From: Albidovulum aestuarii
GTDB taxonomy: Bacteria > Pseudomonadota > Alphaproteobacteria > Rhodobacterales > Rhodobacteraceae
Length of the DNA: 64,000 bases
Assembly: GCF_029961185.1 (NCBI RefSeq)
Contig: NZ_JASBQQ010000001.1
Span: 62,001 to 126,000, forward strand
Direction of reading: 5' to 3'
The notes beneath the pieces are model-generated. The model made no database searches. It was not told where the DNA came from and saw only the letters and a program-made list of their open reading frames with translations. Positions 37,229 to 46,125 of this stretch are shown here, in pieces; positions within the stretch are counted from its first letter, which is position 1, and every line of letters starts with the position of its first letter. Position numbers and translations under genes: made by a program.

Positions 37229-37825
37229 TCAGTTGGCGGCCTTCTGGTCATAGGCCGTGCCCCAGCCCCACGCACCCGAGCCGAAGCCGCGCGCCACGAC
37301 CCGTTCGCGGTAGATGGCCGAAACGACATCGCCGTCTCCCGCCAGAAGCGCTTTGGTGGAACACATCTCGGCGCAGATCGGCAGCTTGCCCTCGGCGATC
37401 CGGTTCCGCCCGTATTTGGCGAACTCGGCCGTCGAATGCGTCTCTTCCGGGCCACCGGCGCAGAAGGTGCATTTGTCCATCTTGCCGCGCGATCCGAAAT
37501 TGCCCGCCTGCGGATATTGCGGTGCGCCGAACGGGCACGCGTAGAAGCAATAGCCGCAGCCGATGCAGAGGTCCTTGGAATGCAGGACGATGCCGTCCTC
37601 GGACTGATAGAAGCAGTCCACCGGACAGACCGCCATGCAGGGCGCGTCCGAACAATGCATGCAGGCGACCGAGACCGACCGTTCGCCCGGCGTGCCGTCA
37701 TTGATGGTGACGACCCGCCGGCGGTTGATGCCCCAGGGCACTTCATGTTCGTTCTTACATGCCGTCACGCAGGCATTGCATTCGATGCAGCGTTCGGCGT
37801 CACAGAGGAATTTGACTCTTGCCAT
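37229..37825 (-). CDS. Formate dehydrogenase (FDH3 type) beta subunit, four [4Fe-4S] ferredoxin
   Basis: A 198-residue electron-transfer subunit with four cysteine clusters: CIECNACVTAC, CMHCSDAPCMAVCP, CIGCGYCFYACP and CTFC...CAEMC. It links the catalytic subunit to the cytochrome b subunit. No signal peptide, so it would be exported by the Tat system with the alpha subunit. Starts 12 bp after the alpha stop. Confidence 0.92.
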   Translation of the reverse strand: MARVKFLCDAERCIECNACVTACKNEHEVPWGINRRRVVTINDGTPGERSVSVACMHCSDAPCMAVCPVDCFYQSEDGIVLHSKDLCIGCGYCFYACPFGAPQYPQAGNFGSRGKMDKCTFCAGGPEETHSTAEFAKYGRNRIAEGKLPICAEMCSTKALLAGDGDVVSAIYRERVVARGFGSGAWGWGTAYDQKAAN

Positions 37826-37837
37826 GACTGTTTCTCC

Positions 37838-40753
37838 TTAAGCTGCGCTGATTTTGCAGAGGGTACACTTGGTCTCCTGCATCAGGGTGACCGAGTCGTA
37901 GCCATAGGTCTGCGCGGTGTTGGAGCTTTCGCCCAAGACATAGGGGTCGGCCCCTTCGGGATATTTGTCCCTCAGGTCCTGGCCCTGATAATGGCCGCCG
38001 AAATGGAAGGGCATGAAGGCCACGCCCTCGCCCACCCTCTCGGTCACCATCGCCATGACCTTGACTTTGGCGCCCTCGGCCCCCTCGACCCAGACCTGCG
38101 CCCGGTCGCGGATGCCAAGGTTGTTGGCATCCCTCGGATTGATCTCGACGAACATGTCCTGCTGCAATTCGGCAAGCCACGGGTTCGACCGGCTTTCGTC
38201 GCCGCCGCCCTCATATTCCACAAGACGCCCGGAGGTCAGGATCATCGGGTAGTCGCCCGAGAAATCCTTTTCCTGGATCGAGGCATACATGGTTGGCAGA
38301 CGGTAGAGCTTGCGGTCCGAATAGGTCGGATAATCCGCCACCAGATCGCGCCGGTTGGTGTAGAGCGGCTCGCGATGCAGCGGCACCGGGTCGGGGAAGG
38401 TCCAGACCACGGCGCGGGCCTTGGCGTTGCCGAAGGGTGCGCATTCATGCTTGATCGCCACCCGCTGGATGCCGCCCGAAAGGTCGGTTTTCCAGTTGGT
38501 CTTCTCGGCCGCGATCCCGTCAATGACCGCGCGTTCCTCAGCCGTCAGATCGCCGTCCCAGCCAAGATCCATGAGCATCTGCATGGTAAATTCAGGATAG
38601 CCGTCCTGAATTTCCGAACCTGCCGAGTAGACTCCCTCGGCCAGAAGGTTCTGACCGTCCCGCTCCACGCCGAACCGGGCGCGGAAGGTCAGGCCGCCCT
38701 GACTGACCGGCTTTGACATGTCGTAGAGGTTTGGCGTGCCGGGATGACCCATCTCGGGCGTGCCCCAGCAGGGCCATGGCAGACCATAATAGTCACCGTC
38801 CGCCGGACCGCCAATGGCTTGCAGCGTCGTCTTGTCGAACGTGTGCTGGTTGGCCATGTGCAGTTTCAGCCGCTCGGGGCTCTGGCCAGTATAGCCGATG
38901 GTCCACATACCGCGGTTGAACTCGCGGGTAATGTCCTCCACCACCGGCTCGCCGTCCTTCACTTCGATATTGCGGAACAGCCGGTCGGAGAAACCGAACT
39001 TGTCTGCGAACATGCGGATGATCGTGTGGTCGGGCAGCGACTCGAAGACCGGTGCTACGACCCGTTCGCGCCACTGGAACGACCGGTTGGAGGCGGTCAC
39101 CGATCCCGACGTCTCGAACTGGGTCGAGGCGGGCAGCAGGTAGACGCCATCCGTGCGGTCATGCAACACCGCCGAGACGGTTGGATAGGGATCAACCACG
39201 ACAAGCATGTCGAGCTTTTCCATCGCCGTCTTCATCTCGGACCCGCGGGTCTGAGAGTTCGGCGCGTGGCCCCAAAGTACCATGGCCCGGACGTTGTCGT
39301 TCTGGTCCATATTGGCCTTGTCTTCCAGAACGCCGTCGATCCAGCGCGAGACCGGGATGCCGTTCTGGTTCATCAGGCTGATATCGTTGCCATCGGCATC
39401 CTTGGCGGGATTGCCATCGGCATCGAGAAGGTTGACGAACCGACCCTTGAGCCAGTCGAGGTCTTCGCCCCAGACCCGGCTCCAATGCGCCCATGATCCC
39501 GGTGCCAGACCGTAATAGCCGGGCAGGTCGTGGGACAGAACGCCAAGGTCCGTCGCACCCTGCACGTTGTCATGGCCGCGGAAGATATTGGTGCCGCCGC
39601 CCGACACGCCCATGTTGCCGAGCGCGAGTTGCAGCACGCAATAAGCACGCGTGTTGTTGTTGCCGTTCGTGTGCTGGGTGCCGCCCATGCACCAGATCAC
39701 GGTGCCGGGGCGATTGTTGGCCAGCGTAAAGGCCACGCGGCGGAGCTGCGAGCCCGGCACGCCGGTGACACGCTCGGTCTCTTCCGGTGTCCATTTCTTC
39801 ACCTCGTCCCGGATCTGGTCCATGCCCCAGACGCGGGTGCGGATGAACTCCTTGTCCTCCCAGCCGTTTTCGAAGATGTGCCAGAGGATGCCCCAGATCA
39901 GGCCCACATCGGTGCCGGGACGGAAGCGGACATATTCGTCCGAATGCGCCGCGGTGCGGGTGAAGCGCGGGTCGCAGACGATCAGCGGCGCGTTGTTTTC
40001 CTCTTTCGCCTTCAGGATATGCATCAGCGATACAGGATGCGCCTCGGCAGGGTTGCCGCCGATCAGGAAGATCGCCTTGGAGTTATGGATGTCGTTGTAG
40101 GAATTGGTCATGGCGCCGTAGCCCCATGTATTCGCAACCCCGGCAACCGTGGTCGAATGGCAGATACGGGCCTGATGGTCGACGTTGTTCGTGCCCCAAT
40201 AGGCCGCGAACTTGCGGAAGAGATAGGCCTGTTCATTGGAATGCTTGGCACTGCCGAGCCAGTAGACTGAATCCGGCCCGCTTTCCTCGCGGATCTTCAT
40301 CATGCCGTCGCCGATCTCGTTGATCGCCTCTTCCCAGCTGATCCGCTTCCACTCGCCGCCTTCTTTCTTCATCGGGTATTTCAGACGGCGCTCGCCATGG
40401 GCATGCTCGCGCACCGACGCACCCTTGGCGCAATGGGCGCCGAGGTTGAAGGGGCTGTCCCAGCCGGGTTCCTGCCCGACCCAGACGCCGTTATCCACTT
40501 CGGCGACGACCGTGCAGCCGACCGAACAATGGGTGCAGACCGACTTGATAGTCTGGATGGCGCCAGAAGTCGCCTCCTGTGCCGTGGCCTGACGCACCGT
40601 ACCGCCCGTGGCCCCGATCGCGGCCAGGCCGCCGATGGCGAGGCCGGAGCCCCTGAGGAAGGACCGCCGGTCAACCGTGGCCTCTCCGACCGCCGCAATC
40701 ATTGATCTGCGCTGGCCGGTTCTTTGAACTCCGCTCGTCTTTCTCTTGAGCAT
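37838..40753 (-). CDS. Formate dehydrogenase catalytic alpha subunit (Mo/W-bis-MGD)
   Basis: A 971-residue periplasmic enzyme oxidising formate to CO2. The Tat signal DRRSFLRGSGLAIGG starts at residue 29. The N-terminal [4Fe-4S] cluster uses Cys73, 76, 80 and 108 (CTHCSVGC...CAKG). The metal ligand is Cys198 with the catalytic His199 (RICHS; codon TGC), so this is not a selenoprotein. Several molybdopterin-binding segments follow (NPAEAHPVSLMHI, CDPRFTRTAAHSDEYV). Length matches FDH3-type alpha subunits. RBS GGGAGACGGGA precedes ATG 40753. It lies third-to-last among the maturation and structural genes transcribed from 42783. Confidence 0.93.
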   Translation of the reverse strand: MLKRKTSGVQRTGQRRSMIAAVGEATVDRRSFLRGSGLAIGGLAAIGATGGTVRQATAQEATSGAIQTIKSVCTHCSVGCTVVAEVDNGVWVGQEPGWDSPFNLGAHCAKGASVREHAHGERRLKYPMKKEGGEWKRISWEEAINEIGDGMMKIREESGPDSVYWLGSAKHSNEQAYLFRKFAAYWGTNNVDHQARICHSTTVAGVANTWGYGAMTNSYNDIHNSKAIFLIGGNPAEAHPVSLMHILKAKEENNAPLIVCDPRFTRTAAHSDEYVRFRPGTDVGLIWGILWHIFENGWEDKEFIRTRVWGMDQIRDEVKKWTPEETERVTGVPGSQLRRVAFTLANNRPGTVIWCMGGTQHTNGNNNTRAYCVLQLALGNMGVSGGGTNIFRGHDNVQGATDLGVLSHDLPGYYGLAPGSWAHWSRVWGEDLDWLKGRFVNLLDADGNPAKDADGNDISLMNQNGIPVSRWIDGVLEDKANMDQNDNVRAMVLWGHAPNSQTRGSEMKTAMEKLDMLVVVDPYPTVSAVLHDRTDGVYLLPASTQFETSGSVTASNRSFQWRERVVAPVFESLPDHTIIRMFADKFGFSDRLFRNIEVKDGEPVVEDITREFNRGMWTIGYTGQSPERLKLHMANQHTFDKTTLQAIGGPADGDYYGLPWPCWGTPEMGHPGTPNLYDMSKPVSQGGLTFRARFGVERDGQNLLAEGVYSAGSEIQDGYPEFTMQMLMDLGWDGDLTAEERAVIDGIAAEKTNWKTDLSGGIQRVAIKHECAPFGNAKARAVVWTFPDPVPLHREPLYTNRRDLVADYPTYSDRKLYRLPTMYASIQEKDFSGDYPMILTSGRLVEYEGGGDESRSNPWLAELQQDMFVEINPRDANNLGIRDRAQVWVEGAEGAKVKVMAMVTERVGEGVAFMPFHFGGHYQGQDLRDKYPEGADPYVLGESSNTAQTYGYDSVTLMQETKCTLCKISAA

Positions 40754-40813
40754 TCCCGTCTCCCTTGCTTGCCCGGCGCTTTGGCCGGAGGCTGGGTGGT
40801 TGTCCTTGGCCCG

Positions 40814-40999
40814 TCAGAACCGGGCGCTGTCGTAATAGGCCCTTGTATGGGCAGTGTCCTGCAACCGGGTCTCGCCGGTCGGCTCCGCCGCCTCGGCCGT
40901 CTCGGTTCCCGCGACCGTTGCGGCCGCTGCAGCGGGGGCCGTCGTTGCCGCCAGCTTGAGGAAATCGCGGCGATTGGTGCCGTCCTTGGTCTTGGCCAT
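40814..40999 (-). CDS. Small Tat-signal protein of formate dehydrogenase loci
   Basis: A 61-residue product consisting mostly of a Tat signal (NRRDFLKLAATTAPAAAAATVAG, shown in part: NRRDFLKLAAT) with a short mature tail ending YYDSARF. Such genes are known as 'formate dehydrogenase region TAT target' proteins and sit upstream of alpha subunits. ATG 40999 is preferred because GGGAGG lies just upstream; an in-frame ATG at 41017 would overlap that site. Role unknown. Confidence 0.82.
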   Translation of the reverse strand: MAKTKDGTNRRDFLKLAATTAPAAAAATVAGTETAEAAEPTGETRLQDTAHTRAYYDSARF

Positions 41000-41021
41000 T
41001 ATGGGTCCTCCCTTCATGTCC

Positions 41022-41633
41022 TCACGCCCCGCTCATGCGGAACGCTTCGCGTTCGATATCGATGAAAAGCCGCCCGACGGTGCCGACGGGCGTGTAGAAA
41101 ACCGATCCTTTCGCGCCTTCGAGATCGGCAAAGAAATGCCCCGCCCATGGCGCGATATGGCGGTTGAAGAATTCCTTCTGCCGGGCAAGCGCCGCTGGCG
41201 CGCCAAACTGGCCGGTGATCAGACCCGCCATCATCTCCATCAGGCTCGCGATATTGTCCTCTGGCTCATAGACATTGGGCGCGCGACTGATGCGGAGCGC
41301 GGACATATCCTTGCGGAGCGAGGCCAGTGGCTTTTCGTTCAGGAACCCGGTCAGGTAATAGCTGGCATAGGGCAACAGTTCGCCCCGCCCGAGACCGATG
41401 AAAAGCTTGTTGAATTCCCTCTCGGCCGAAACAGGTGTCGCGGCCTTGGCCAGTTTCGCCAGGGTTCCGATTGCGCGGCCAAGTTGGCTGTCATCGCCAT
41501 GAAGCGCCGCGGTCTTGTCCAGAAGCACCCGGTCTGGTGGCGCGGCCAGAAGCGCGGACAGGAAGCCGTAAAGGTCGGCCCGAAGCCGGTCTTCCTCGGC
41601 GATCTCAGTCCTCTGGACAGCGGCTGCATTCAT
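41022..41633 (-). CDS. TorD/DmsD-family molybdoenzyme chaperone
   Basis: A 203-residue all-helical cytoplasmic chaperone that binds the Tat signal of a molybdoenzyme until cofactor loading is complete. DLYGFLSALLAAPPDRVLL at the N-terminus and the conserved EPEDNIASLMEMMAGLI (family E-P-D-H-type region) are visible, with FFNRHIAPWAGHFFADL. Overlaps DUF3306 by 4 bp. Its client should be the formate dehydrogenase alpha subunit encoded downstream. Confidence 0.87.
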   Translation of the reverse strand: MNAAAVQRTEIAEEDRLRADLYGFLSALLAAPPDRVLLDKTAALHGDDSQLGRAIGTLAKLAKAATPVSAEREFNKLFIGLGRGELLPYASYYLTGFLNEKPLASLRKDMSALRISRAPNVYEPEDNIASLMEMMAGLITGQFGAPAALARQKEFFNRHIAPWAGHFFADLEGAKGSVFYTPVGTVGRLFIDIEREAFRMSGA

Positions 41634-42223
41634 GAACGGATCTCCGGTGTTTCGGTATCAGCGAAGGAAAAGCGAATGTGGCGGCGGGGTTGCGGGGTCG
41701 GTTCCGGATCCACGGCGGCCAGTTCTTCCGGCTCGTCGACCATCGCCTCGTCGATCGACGCTGACGCGTCGAACTCCTCGGTGGCGAGCCCTTCTTCGTC
41801 CTGACGCTCTTCAGCTTCTGCGAGCGCCATAACATGACGCATCATGCCTTTGCCCACCTGATAGGTGGTCATCATACCCGGCACGACCACCGCCTTGTCG
41901 GTGAAATCCTCACCGTGATCGATGAGCCCGTCGAGATTTGCGAGCACGGGGTTCGACCGCCAGAGACGCCGCAAGGCGCGACGGCGCAGGCGTTCGGGAA
42001 CGGCGGATTTCAGGAAGGCCGCGAAATCGTCACCCTGCTCCATCGTATCGGGATCGGGCAGACCAAACTCGGCGAGGATCTCCTCATCGCTCCGCTCTGC
42101 CGCCTCAGCCTCGCGCGCCTCAGCCTCTTCGGCGCGCAGGATGGCCTCTTCCGCTTCGGCTTCGGCCCGCACAGCGGCGCGGCGGCGGGACCAGAAATCA
42201 CTTTGACGGGCGGGGCCGGTCAT
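41630..42223 (-). CDS. DUF3306 domain protein
   Basis: A 197-residue cytoplasmic protein seen in formate dehydrogenase loci. N-terminus SDFWSRRRAAVRAE, an acidic-alanine helix at about 20-50, then the domain RRALRRLWRSNPVLANLDGLIDHGEDF and MMTTYQVGKGM; the C-terminal 60 residues are acidic and Pro-rich. ATG 42223 overlaps the DUF3305 stop by 4 bp. Molecular function unknown; maturation of the enzyme is the contextual guess. Confidence 0.85.
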   Translation of the reverse strand: MTGPARQSDFWSRRRAAVRAEAEAEEAILRAEEAEAREAEAAERSDEEILAEFGLPDPDTMEQGDDFAAFLKSAVPERLRRRALRRLWRSNPVLANLDGLIDHGEDFTDKAVVVPGMMTTYQVGKGMMRHVMALAEAEERQDEEGLATEEFDASASIDEAMVDEPEELAAVDPEPTPQPRRHIRFSFADTETPEIRS

Positions 42224-42783
42224 GCGGTGCCCCCCCGGTAGCCGTGAGGTGCGCGGAAGACATCGGAAAGCTGGCGGACACGGGCATCGCCCTTGCCGTC
42301 CTCGACCAGATCGACCCGCTTCTTGTCGCGCTTGCGCTTCACGAAAGGTTCCTCCACATGGTGGCGGCGCACGAAATCGGCGACCCATGCGGCCATTCCA
42401 TCGGGCATCGTCACCCGCTCCACCAGCCCGTCGCCACTGTCGAGATAGTCCTGCCCCTCATAGGGTGAGGCTGTAACGATCGCGGGTCTCCAGGGCATAC
42501 GGGCATCCGGCGCGTCATCCTCCCTCAGGACGACACACACACCGGGAGGGTCGGAAGCGAGGGCGACGTGGTAGGCCTCTGTGTCCGACGACCAGAGGTC
42601 CAACGTGAGTGTGGCAGCGTGGTAGTCGACCACATCGCCCTCGCGGCGCAATTCACGCCAATTTGCGGGTCCTGCGCCGGGCACCACGGCAACAACCTTC
42701 CACGCCCACTTCGCCCATTTCGTCACTCCGGGTGACCTCCGGACGACGATCCCGACGGGTATGGATGCGCGTGCGAGCGCCAT
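42220..42783 (-). CDS. DUF3305 domain protein, first gene of the fdh operon
   Basis: A 187-residue protein with the family start IPVGIVVRRSPGVTKWAKW and a central AYHVALASDPPGVCVVL; the C-terminus is basic (VKRKRDKKRVDLV) followed by DVFRAPHGYRGG. Always near DUF3306 and fdh genes in related bacteria. First gene of the minus-strand operon, with its control region at 42784-43142. Function unknown. Confidence 0.85.
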   Translation of the reverse strand: MALARASIPVGIVVRRSPGVTKWAKWAWKVVAVVPGAGPANWRELRREGDVVDYHAATLTLDLWSSDTEAYHVALASDPPGVCVVLREDDAPDARMPWRPAIVTASPYEGQDYLDSGDGLVERVTMPDGMAAWVADFVRRHHVEEPFVKRKRDKKRVDLVEDGKGDARVRQLSDVFRAPHGYRGGTA

Positions 42784-42919
42784 TGATGCGATCTAGCCTC
42801 CCCTTATGGCCGACATCAGTTTCCCGTTCGGCCTTGGAGTTAGCGTGCGCCGGGATCGCCATTTCACAAAGAAGAATCAGCATGAATCGCACCAAAGTGT
42901 GCGGTCGCATACCAGCGCG

Positions 42920-42932
42920 GGACATTTTGTCC
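42920..42932. promoter_or_regulatory. Dyad site 1, candidate operator
   Basis: GGACATTTTGTCC, a perfect palindrome (5-bp arms, TTT centre), 137 bp from the DUF3305 start. Same word as site 2 on the opposite strand except one base. Confidence 0.55.
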
Positions 42933-42962
42933 GTGCAGCCCCAGCGCAACCAAAACCAAGCT

Positions 42963-42975
42963 GGACGAAATGTCC
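42963..42975. promoter_or_regulatory. Dyad site 2, candidate operator
   Basis: GGACGAAATGTCC; on the minus strand it reads GGACATTTCGTCC, 12 of 13 bases identical to site 1. The centres are 43 bp apart, about four helical turns, as expected for cooperative binding on one DNA face. Confidence 0.55.
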
Positions 42976-43142
42976 GGAACCAGATTCCCGTGTCTTTTTG
43001 TCGGGAAAAATAGTGTTAATTGACCGGCGAATCGCCCCCATCTGCCCGAATTTCGCTTTGCGCCGGGTAAGTGTTCGTGCCTAGCATCACCTCGTGGGCA
43101 GGGCCGACAAAAAAGAGCCTTAACCCACGAATGGGGAGAGGA

Positions 43143-45098
43143 ATGCCAAAACACCTGATCCTGTGCGATTGTCTTGGGTCGCAGACAATCGACGCCGAAA
43201 CGATTGGCCAAGCCACCGGGCTGGCCTGCTCGCGCGTTCACACGGCGCTTTGCACACGCGAGATTGCCGCTGCAGCAGAAGCAATAGAGGTGGGCGACGC
43301 CGTAATCGCCTGTGGGCAGGAGGCGGCGCGCTTTGCCGAACTGGCCGCTGATCTGGGTCAACCTGAACCGCACTGCGTCGATATCCGCGACCGGGCGGGA
43401 TGGAGCGACGATGCCGCGGCAGCACCGAAAATGGCGGCACTTGTGGCCGAGGCGCTCGTCCCAGCGCCGCAAGCCAAGAGTGTTGACGTGATTTCAGACG
43501 GTACTTGCCTGATCATCGGGCGCGGATCCGTGGCGTTTCCGGCGGCGGAGCAGCTGGCCGATACACTGGCGGTGACCGTGCTGTTGACAGACGACGCGGA
43601 CCTGCCCGTGTCCCGTGGTTTTGAAACCGTGCGCGGCACACTCAAGTCGGCGACGGGAACGCTCGGCAACTTCGCTCTGCATCTCGACGCGCTCAGCCAG
43701 ATCGAGCCGGGGGGTCGCGGTGGTTATGGCTTTGGTCTGGCCCGCGACAAGGCGGAAACCTCCTGCGCGATCATCCTCGATCTGTCCGGCAATCCGCCGC
43801 TCTTTCCCGCGCATGAAAAGCGCGACGGCTATCTACGGGCCGATCCCGGCGATCCGAACACGGTGGCGACCGCCGTGTTTGAAGCTGCCCAGCATATTGG
43901 CACCTTCGAAAAGCCGTTGCATGTCGCGCTTGAGGCGCAGCTTTGCGCCCATTCCCGCGCGGGTCAGGCGGGTTGCACCCGCTGCCTTGACGCCTGCCCC
44001 ACCGGCGCTATCCAGCCCGACGGCGATCACGTCACCGTGGACCCGCTGATCTGTGCTGGCTGCGGTGCCTGTTCGGCGCTCTGCCCCTCGGGCGCCATTA
44101 TCTATGACGCCCCGCCAGTTGCATTTGATCTGCGGCGGATGCAGGTCATGGCGGAAACCTACATTTCGGCGGGCGGTTCGGCGCCCCGCCTTCTGGTTCA
44201 CGATGACGGTCATGGCGCCGAGATGATCGCGCTTGCCGCGCGCTTCGGGCGCGGCCTGCCCGCCGATGTGCTGCCGCTGTCGGTAGGGTCCCTGGCCGGG
44301 TTCGGCCATGCCGAGATGTTGGCCGCGCTGGCGCTTGGTTTCACATCGGTCGATGTGCTGACTTCGCCGAAGTCGGATCTCGACACGATATCCCGAGAAC
44401 ATGAACTGGCTTCGGCAATGGGTGGCGATGGGCGCATACGGCTTCTCGATGCCCGGGATCCCGAAGCCATGGCCGATGCACTATATAGTATCGGGGCACA
44501 GCCAGCGGGAACCGACCCCGTCCTGCCGCTTGGCAGCCGCCGACAGGTCGCACGGCTTGCTGCGAAGGCGCTTATGCCGGACGTTACGCATCCGGTCCCC
44601 CTGCCCGTCGGCGCGCCCTATGGTGCGGTTCTGGTCGATACCGATGCCTGCACGCTCTGCCTGTCCTGTGCCTCGCTCTGTCCGTCAGGCGCGCTTGGCG
44701 ACAACCCGGACAAACCGCAGTTGCGGTTTCAGGAGGATGCCTGCCTGCAATGCGGGCTCTGCGCCACGATCTGCCCCGAAAAGGCAATTACGCTGGAGCC
44801 GCGTTTCAATCCCGCCGATATGGCGCTCGCGCAGATCGTGCTGCATGAGGAAGAGCCGTTTGAATGCATCGAATGCGGCAAACCCTTTGGCGTCAAGTCT
44901 ACGGTCGAAAAGATCATGGAGAAGCTTGCCGGCAAGCACGCCATGTTCGTCGAGGGCGGTACCGGGCGGCTGATCCAGATGTGCGACGATTGCCGCATCC
45001 GGGCGCAATACCATTCCGAGGCCAACCCGCTGTCCGGCGGCGACCGCCCCCGGCCCCGCACCACGGAAGACTATCTTTCGAAGCGGCGGGATCATTGA
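43143..45098 (+). CDS. Multi-cluster [4Fe-4S] ferredoxin-like protein of the fdh locus
   Basis: A 651-residue cytoplasmic iron-sulfur protein. N-terminus MPKHLILCDCLGSQ; two ferredoxin-type pairs at about 285-335 (CTRCLDACPTGAI, CAGCGACSALCPSGAI) and two more at about 500-550 (CTLCLSCASLCPSGAL, CLQCGLCATICPEKAI); a last zinc-finger-like CIECG...CDDC near the C-terminus. At least four clusters. No catalytic domain recognised; it likely shuttles electrons between formate metabolism and another cytoplasmic partner, or serves maturation. RBS GGGAGAGGA. It is transcribed away from the fdh operon from a shared control region. Confidence 0.8.
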   Translation: MPKHLILCDCLGSQTIDAETIGQATGLACSRVHTALCTREIAAAAEAIEVGDAVIACGQEAARFAELAADLGQPEPHCVDIRDRAGWSDDAAAAPKMAALVAEALVPAPQAKSVDVISDGTCLIIGRGSVAFPAAEQLADTLAVTVLLTDDADLPVSRGFETVRGTLKSATGTLGNFALHLDALSQIEPGGRGGYGFGLARDKAETSCAIILDLSGNPPLFPAHEKRDGYLRADPGDPNTVATAVFEAAQHIGTFEKPLHVALEAQLCAHSRAGQAGCTRCLDACPTGAIQPDGDHVTVDPLICAGCGACSALCPSGAIIYDAPPVAFDLRRMQVMAETYISAGGSAPRLLVHDDGHGAEMIALAARFGRGLPADVLPLSVGSLAGFGHAEMLAALALGFTSVDVLTSPKSDLDTISREHELASAMGGDGRIRLLDARDPEAMADALYSIGAQPAGTDPVLPLGSRRQVARLAAKALMPDVTHPVPLPVGAPYGAVLVDTDACTLCLSCASLCPSGALGDNPDKPQLRFQEDACLQCGLCATICPEKAITLEPRFNPADMALAQIVLHEEEPFECIECGKPFGVKSTVEKIMEKLAGKHAMFVEGGTGRLIQMCDDCRIRAQYHSEANPLSGGDRPRPRTTEDYLSKRRDH

Positions 45099-45113
45099 AT
45101 GACCGGTACGGGA

Positions 45114-45851
45114 CTACCTGCTCTCGATATCCGCGCCCAGATCTGCGGCGGGGACCTGTGCGACATAGGCCAGCAAGGCCTCAACCTCATCCACCGTCAC
45201 CTCAACCGGGACGATGGGCGGTGGACGCGACGGGTCAAACGGCGGGCTGATCCCCTTCACCAGCAGAAACGAAGGATGAGGGTTCAGCGCGTAGAAGGCG
45301 GTGAAACGCTCGGACCAATCCTGCAAGGTCTTCAGCGCGGAAAAGGACGGGGTGGAGCCGAGCGTCATACCCGTCATCTCGGGCGCGATTCGGTGACAGC
45401 GGGCGCAATGCGCTTCGGCAACCTCGCGGCCGAGCGCGGCATCGCCCTCGATCTTCGTGACGGTTCTGACCGACACCTCCGGCGGCGGACCGAAGGCAGG
45501 GCCGTCTGTCGGCGCAAAGGCGGCAATCGTTTTCTGCCCGACATCGGAGCGCAGCCAATCGGCGAAACGTCTCGCGGCATCGTTTTCGCCCTCAATGACG
45601 AGTGCAAAGACAATGTCGCCCCGCGCCATGACAGGTGGCGCTCCCTCCACCGAAGCCAAACGCGCATCAGCGTCTCCCGTCACGATGTTCGCCCGCCGTC
45701 CGGTCTTGAGCGCAAAGCGCGGCAGGATATAGTCGGCAAGACCGCTGGCGGCGATTTCGTCGGCAAGCGACAAGGTAAACTCCCGCGCCTCCTCCCCCCT
45801 CACGGGAAGAGCTGCGAGAAAGAAGACAAAAAGGACGATCCGTTTCCACAT
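45114..45851 (-). CDS. c-type cytochrome with a shortened oxyanion-binding-like N-terminal domain
   Basis: A 245-residue exported protein (signal ending LPVRGE). One heme site Cys149-x-x-Cys152-His153 (HCARCHRIAP) in the C-terminal half. Residues about 24-118 look like the two ends of a tungstate/molybdate-type binding protein joined without its middle: SLADEIAASGLADYILPRF, KTGRRANIVTGDADARLA, then RFADWLRSDVGQKTIAAF. Convergent with the ferredoxin gene, 15 bp apart. Electron carrier for formate oxidation is the plain reading; Mo/W oxyanion sensing is a speculative extra. Confidence 0.7.
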   Translation of the reverse strand: MWKRIVLFVFFLAALPVRGEEAREFTLSLADEIAASGLADYILPRFALKTGRRANIVTGDADARLASVEGAPPVMARGDIVFALVIEGENDAARRFADWLRSDVGQKTIAAFAPTDGPAFGPPPEVSVRTVTKIEGDAALGREVAEAHCARCHRIAPEMTGMTLGSTPSFSALKTLQDWSERFTAFYALNPHPSFLLVKGISPPFDPSRPPPIVPVEVTVDEVEALLAYVAQVPAADLGADIESR

Positions 45852-45924
45852 CCCGCGCGCCTTTCAGCACAAAGGCTAGGGGGCAATCGGGCAACGGGTC
45901 AACTGTCTAGGAAAGGCTGAACCG

Positions 45925-46125
45925 ATGGATGACGATTTCAATATGTCGATGCGCAAGTTCCTGAAACAGGTCGGCGTGACCTCGCAGCAGGCCATCGAAA
46001 AGGCGGTGCGTGAGGCAGGCAGAAAGGCAGCGGGCAAGACGCTGTCCGCCAAGGTGGTGCTGACCATTGACGGGCTGGACATGGAGCACGTCGTCACCGG
46101 CAAGATCACGGGCCCCGACGCATGA
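45925..46125 (+). CDS. DUF6494 family small protein
   Basis: A 66-residue protein: acidic start MDDDFNMSMRKFLKQVGVTSQ, a helix, then a short beta segment KVVLTIDGLDMEHVVTG. Cytoplasmic. It overlaps mrp by 4 bp (ATGA), so is co-translated with an iron-sulfur carrier. Function unknown. Confidence 0.75.
   Translation: MDDDFNMSMRKFLKQVGVTSQQAIEKAVREAGRKAAGKTLSAKVVLTIDGLDMEHVVTGKITGPDA

Larger units (their letters stand above)
42784..43142. promoter_or_regulatory. 359-bp divergent control region of the formate dehydrogenase locus
   Basis: Separates DUF3305 (minus) from the multi-cluster ferredoxin gene (plus) and is less GC-rich than the genes. It contains two related 13-bp dyads (42920-42932, 42963-42975, listed separately) and the 6-bp inverted repeat TTCCCG (42985-42990) / CGGGAA (43002-43007). 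I could not fix either start site; a TTGACC at 43020-43025 lacks a good partner. Confidence 0.6.

Noticed and set aside
37838-40753. Selenocysteine-type formate dehydrogenase
   Set aside because: The metal ligand codon is TGC (Cys198), and no in-frame TGA is needed.
42879-42895. Minus-strand TTGGTGCG-N4-ATGCT resembling a sigma-54 promoter upstream of DUF3305
   Set aside because: The match to TGGCACG-N4-TTGCW is partial, and the locus regulator lacks the GAFTGA loop, so sigma-54 dependence is not supported.
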